From the NCBI GenBank assembly GCA_002309795.1, contig DBXZ01000011.1, forward strand, positions 14,159 to 21,701: a stretch of 7,543 nt of DNA, in the 5' to 3' direction. The first letter of the stretch is position 1, and each line of letters begins with the position of its first letter. Under the pieces are notes generated by a model. The model was not told where the DNA came from and made no database searches. It worked only from the letters and a program-made list of their open reading frames with translations. Shown piece after piece: positions 5,577 to 7,543 of the stretch. Made by a program: the position numbers and the translations under genes. This stretch comes from Bacteroidales bacterium UBA1199. GTDB lineage: Bacteria > Bacteroidota > Bacteroidia > Bacteroidales > UBA932.

Positions 5577-7543
5577 TTAAAAGAAGTAATCGTCACTTTG
5601 GGCGGTATTTTTCGCCGCATTCAGGTCGTCGTCGGAACCGGTGCAGTCCAACCGCATGTTCCAGCCCAGCGGCGCCGTAAACTGGTCGTCGGGCCCGATC
5701 CGGATGGAGGGGTCGGCATAGACCTTCTTCATGAAGATGCCCCAGATGGGGAGCGCCATGTTGGAACCGGAACCGTAATGGAGGCTCTCGAAGTGGGCCT
5801 GGCGGTCTTCCGCGCCCACCCAGACGCCCGCCGTAAGCTTCGGGGTATAGCCGATAAACCAACCGTCGGACTGATCATTGGTGGTACCGGTCTTGCCGGC
5901 CACGTTGGTCATACCATATTTATACTTAAGACGGCCGGCCGTACCTTCGTTGACCACACCTTGCATCAGGTTGACCATCAGATAGGCGGTGGGGTCGCCG
6001 ATCGCCTCCCGTTTGCGGGTGGTGAAGGAGGTGAGCAGGTTGCCCGACTTGTCTTCAATGCGCGTGACCAGCATGGGCGAGCAGTAGACGCCGCGGCTCG
6101 GGAACACGTTGTAGGCAGCCACCATCTCGTAGACGGAAAGGTCGCAGGAGCCGCAGCAGAGCGAATAGACCGGCATCAGGAAACTGCCGATTCCCATCTT
6201 GCGGCACATCTCCACCATGGCCACGGGGCCGAACTGCTTCATCAGGTAGGCCGATATGTTGTTGGAACTGTGGGTCAGGCCCCACTTGAGGGTCACGGTC
6301 TGGCCGATGTATTCGGCGCGGTCGGTACTTGCCGGCGTCCATACGGTGTCGGGGAGCTGGAAGGAGTACGGCACGTTGACCACCTTGTCGCAGGGGGTGA
6401 AGCCCTCCTGCATGGCCAGTGTGTAGAGGAACGGCTTGATGGTGGAACCCACCTGCCGCTTGCCCTGGCGCGCGTTGTCGTACTTGAAGTAGCGGTAATT
6501 CGGTCCGCCCACGTAGGCCTTGACCTTGCCCGTATTGGGCTCCATCGCGATGAGCGCGGAGCGCAGGAACGACTTGTAGTATTTAATGGAGTCGTAGGGC
6601 GTCATCAGCGTGTCGACATAGCCCTTCTTGTTCCAGGCGAAGAGGCGCATCTGCGTCTTTTCCTGGAAGGTCTTTTCGATTTCAGAATCGGAGAGGCCCT
6701 CCGCCTTCAATCCCATCCAGCGGTCGCTCCAGCGCATGGCCTGCTTCATCAGCAGGTTCACGACCTCCTGCGGCGTGTCGTCGGAGAAGGGGCGTTTGCG
6801 CTTGGAAGCCAGATCTTTGGTGAAGACGGCCTGCAGCTCGCCGCCCAGGTGCTCCGCCACGGCCTCCTCCGCATAGCGCTGCATGCGGCTATCGATGGTC
6901 GTATAGATGCGCAGTCCGTCCTTGTCCAGGTTGTACCGGGTGCCGTCGGGCTTGAAGTTCTTGTTGAGCCAGCCGTAGAGCGGGTCGTCTGCCCAGAGGG
7001 TGGAATCGACCGCATAATCTTCATACTGGCGGTAGGAGGAACGGTTCGGTTCGCGGGCGCTCATGGTCCGGCGGAGCATGTCGCGGAAGTAGGAACCCAG
7101 ACCGGCGTTGTGGTCCTGCTGCTGGTAGTTGAGTTCGATGGGCAGGGCCTGGAGGCTGTCGCGCTCCGCCTTGGTGATGTAGTCGTACTTGGCCATCTGG
7201 GAAAGCACGTGGTTGCGCCGCTTGAGCGACTGGTCGTAGTTGAGCACCGGGTTGTAGCGGGTGGGTTTGTTGACCATGCCCACCAGGCAGGCGCCCTCTT
7301 CGATGGTCAGTTCGGACGGCTCCTTACCGAAGAAAGTGCCGGCCGCCGCCTTGATGCCGTAGGCGTTGCTGCCGAAGAAGATGGCGTTGAAATACATCGT
7401 GACGATCTCGTCCTTGGTGTAGTTTCGCTCCAGCTTGACCGCCGTGATCCACTCCTTGAGCTTGATGCCCACCATTTTAAAGGTACGGCCGATCTTGCCG
7501 CCCTCCAGGTCTTCGCGGGGATAGAGGGTCTTGGCCAGCTGCT
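5577..7543 (-). CDS. Class A penicillin-binding protein (bifunctional transglycosylase/transpeptidase, PBP1A-like), N-terminus cut off by window edge
   Basis: This inner-membrane enzyme faces the periplasm, polymerises lipid II into glycan strands and cross-links stem peptides. The last 654 codons are present, and the frame stays open to the right edge, so the ATG at 7475 is internal and not the start. The glycosyltransferase (GT51) part begins with QQLAKTLYP at the edge, then KLKEWITAVKLE and KDEIVTMYFNAIFFG; its first catalytic-Glu motif and the membrane anchor lie outside. The penicillin-binding transpeptidase carries all three active-site motifs: STIK with the acylated Ser (codon 6446-6444), SSN (6269-6261) and KTGTTND (Lys codon 5894-5892), followed by DGWFIGYTP. 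The protein ends in an acidic DDYFF tail. It lies 8 nt before ddl and is the first visible gene of the ddl-prmC-lipoprotein cluster; the promoter is upstream of the window. It resembles mrcA/ponA products, and the class assignment is firm. Confidence 0.96.
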   Translation of the reverse strand, partial: QLAKTLYPREDLEGGKIGRTFKMVGIKLKEWITAVKLERNYTKDEIVTMYFNAIFFGSNAYGIKAAAGTFFGKEPSELTIEEGACLVGMVNKPTRYNPVLNYDQSLKRRNHVLSQMAKYDYITKAERDSLQALPIELNYQQQDHNAGLGSYFRDMLRRTMSAREPNRSSYRQYEDYAVDSTLWADDPLYGWLNKNFKPDGTRYNLDKDGLRIYTTIDSRMQRYAEEAVAEHLGGELQAVFTKDLASKRKRPFSDDTPQEVVNLLMKQAMRWSDRWMGLKAEGLSDSEIEKTFQEKTQMRLFAWNKKGYVDTLMTPYDSIKYYKSFLRSALIAMEPNTGKVKAYVGGPNYRYFKYDNARQGKRQVGSTIKPFLYTLAMQEGFTPCDKVVNVPYSFQLPDTVWTPASTDRAEYIGQTVTLKWGLTHSSNNISAYLMKQFGPVAMVEMCRKMGIGSFLMPVYSLCCGSCDLSVYEMVAAYNVFPSRGVYCSPMLVTRIEDKSGNLLTSFTTRKREAIGDPTAYLMVNLMQGVVNEGTAGRLKYKYGMTNVAGKTGTTNDQSDGWFIGYTPKLTAGVWVGAEDRQAHFESLHYGSGSNMALPIWGIFMKKVYADPSIRIGPDDQFTAPLGWNMRLDCTGSDDDLNAAKNTAQSDDYFF

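Noticed and set aside
7475..7475. ATG at 7475 as the start of the class A PBP
   Set aside because: The frame is open upstream to the window edge and encodes QQLAKTLYP, a conserved glycosyltransferase motif, so this Met is internal.

Overview
The window looks like chromosomal DNA from a GC-rich member of the Bacteroidota, probably Bacteroidales. Three things point there: TTTG...TAnnTTTG promoter elements in the only real intergenic region, a lipoprotein combining a BIG2-type Ig-like fold with a C-terminal FISUMP-type paralogous domain, and an HndB/HndC-type hydrogenase module typical of gut anaerobes. The assignment rests on motif recognition, not on a database search.

Layout. At the left, on the minus strand, is the beginning of an operon for an NAD(P)-linked, probably electron-bifurcating [FeFe] hydrogenase: a small HndB-like thioredoxin-fold protein (878-1267), then an HndC/NuoF-like flavoprotein (866 down to the left edge, C-terminus missing). 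The 140-bp gap 1268-1407 carries interlocked divergent promoters. To its right, on the plus strand, is a complete dicarboxylate/amino acid:cation symporter (1408-2670). From the right edge back to 2667, on the minus strand, runs a very tight four-gene cluster: class A penicillin-binding protein (N-terminus missing), D-Ala-D-Ala ligase (ddl), the release-factor glutamine methyltransferase prmC, and a surface or periplasmic lipoprotein. Spacings are 8 nt, then two ATGA start/stop overlaps, and the last gene overlaps the symporter stop tail to tail by four bases (CTAG).

How the genes fit together. Ddl makes the D-Ala-D-Ala terminus of the peptidoglycan stem peptide. The class A PBP polymerises glycan strands and consumes that D-Ala-D-Ala bond during cross-linking. 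PrmC modifies the GGQ glutamine of release factors RF1 and RF2 and has no direct wall role, but it is co-expressed by position. The hydrogenase genes belong to anaerobic redox balance, and the symporter to acidic amino acid or dicarboxylate uptake.

The most unusual signals are (1) two in-frame, inverted-repeat-containing insertions inside prmC that look like palindromic repeat elements translated as part of the protein, (2) an HndB-like protein that keeps only one cysteine, and (3) substitutions at conserved cation-site positions of the symporter. No RNA gene, CRISPR array, insertion sequence or convincing terminator was seen.
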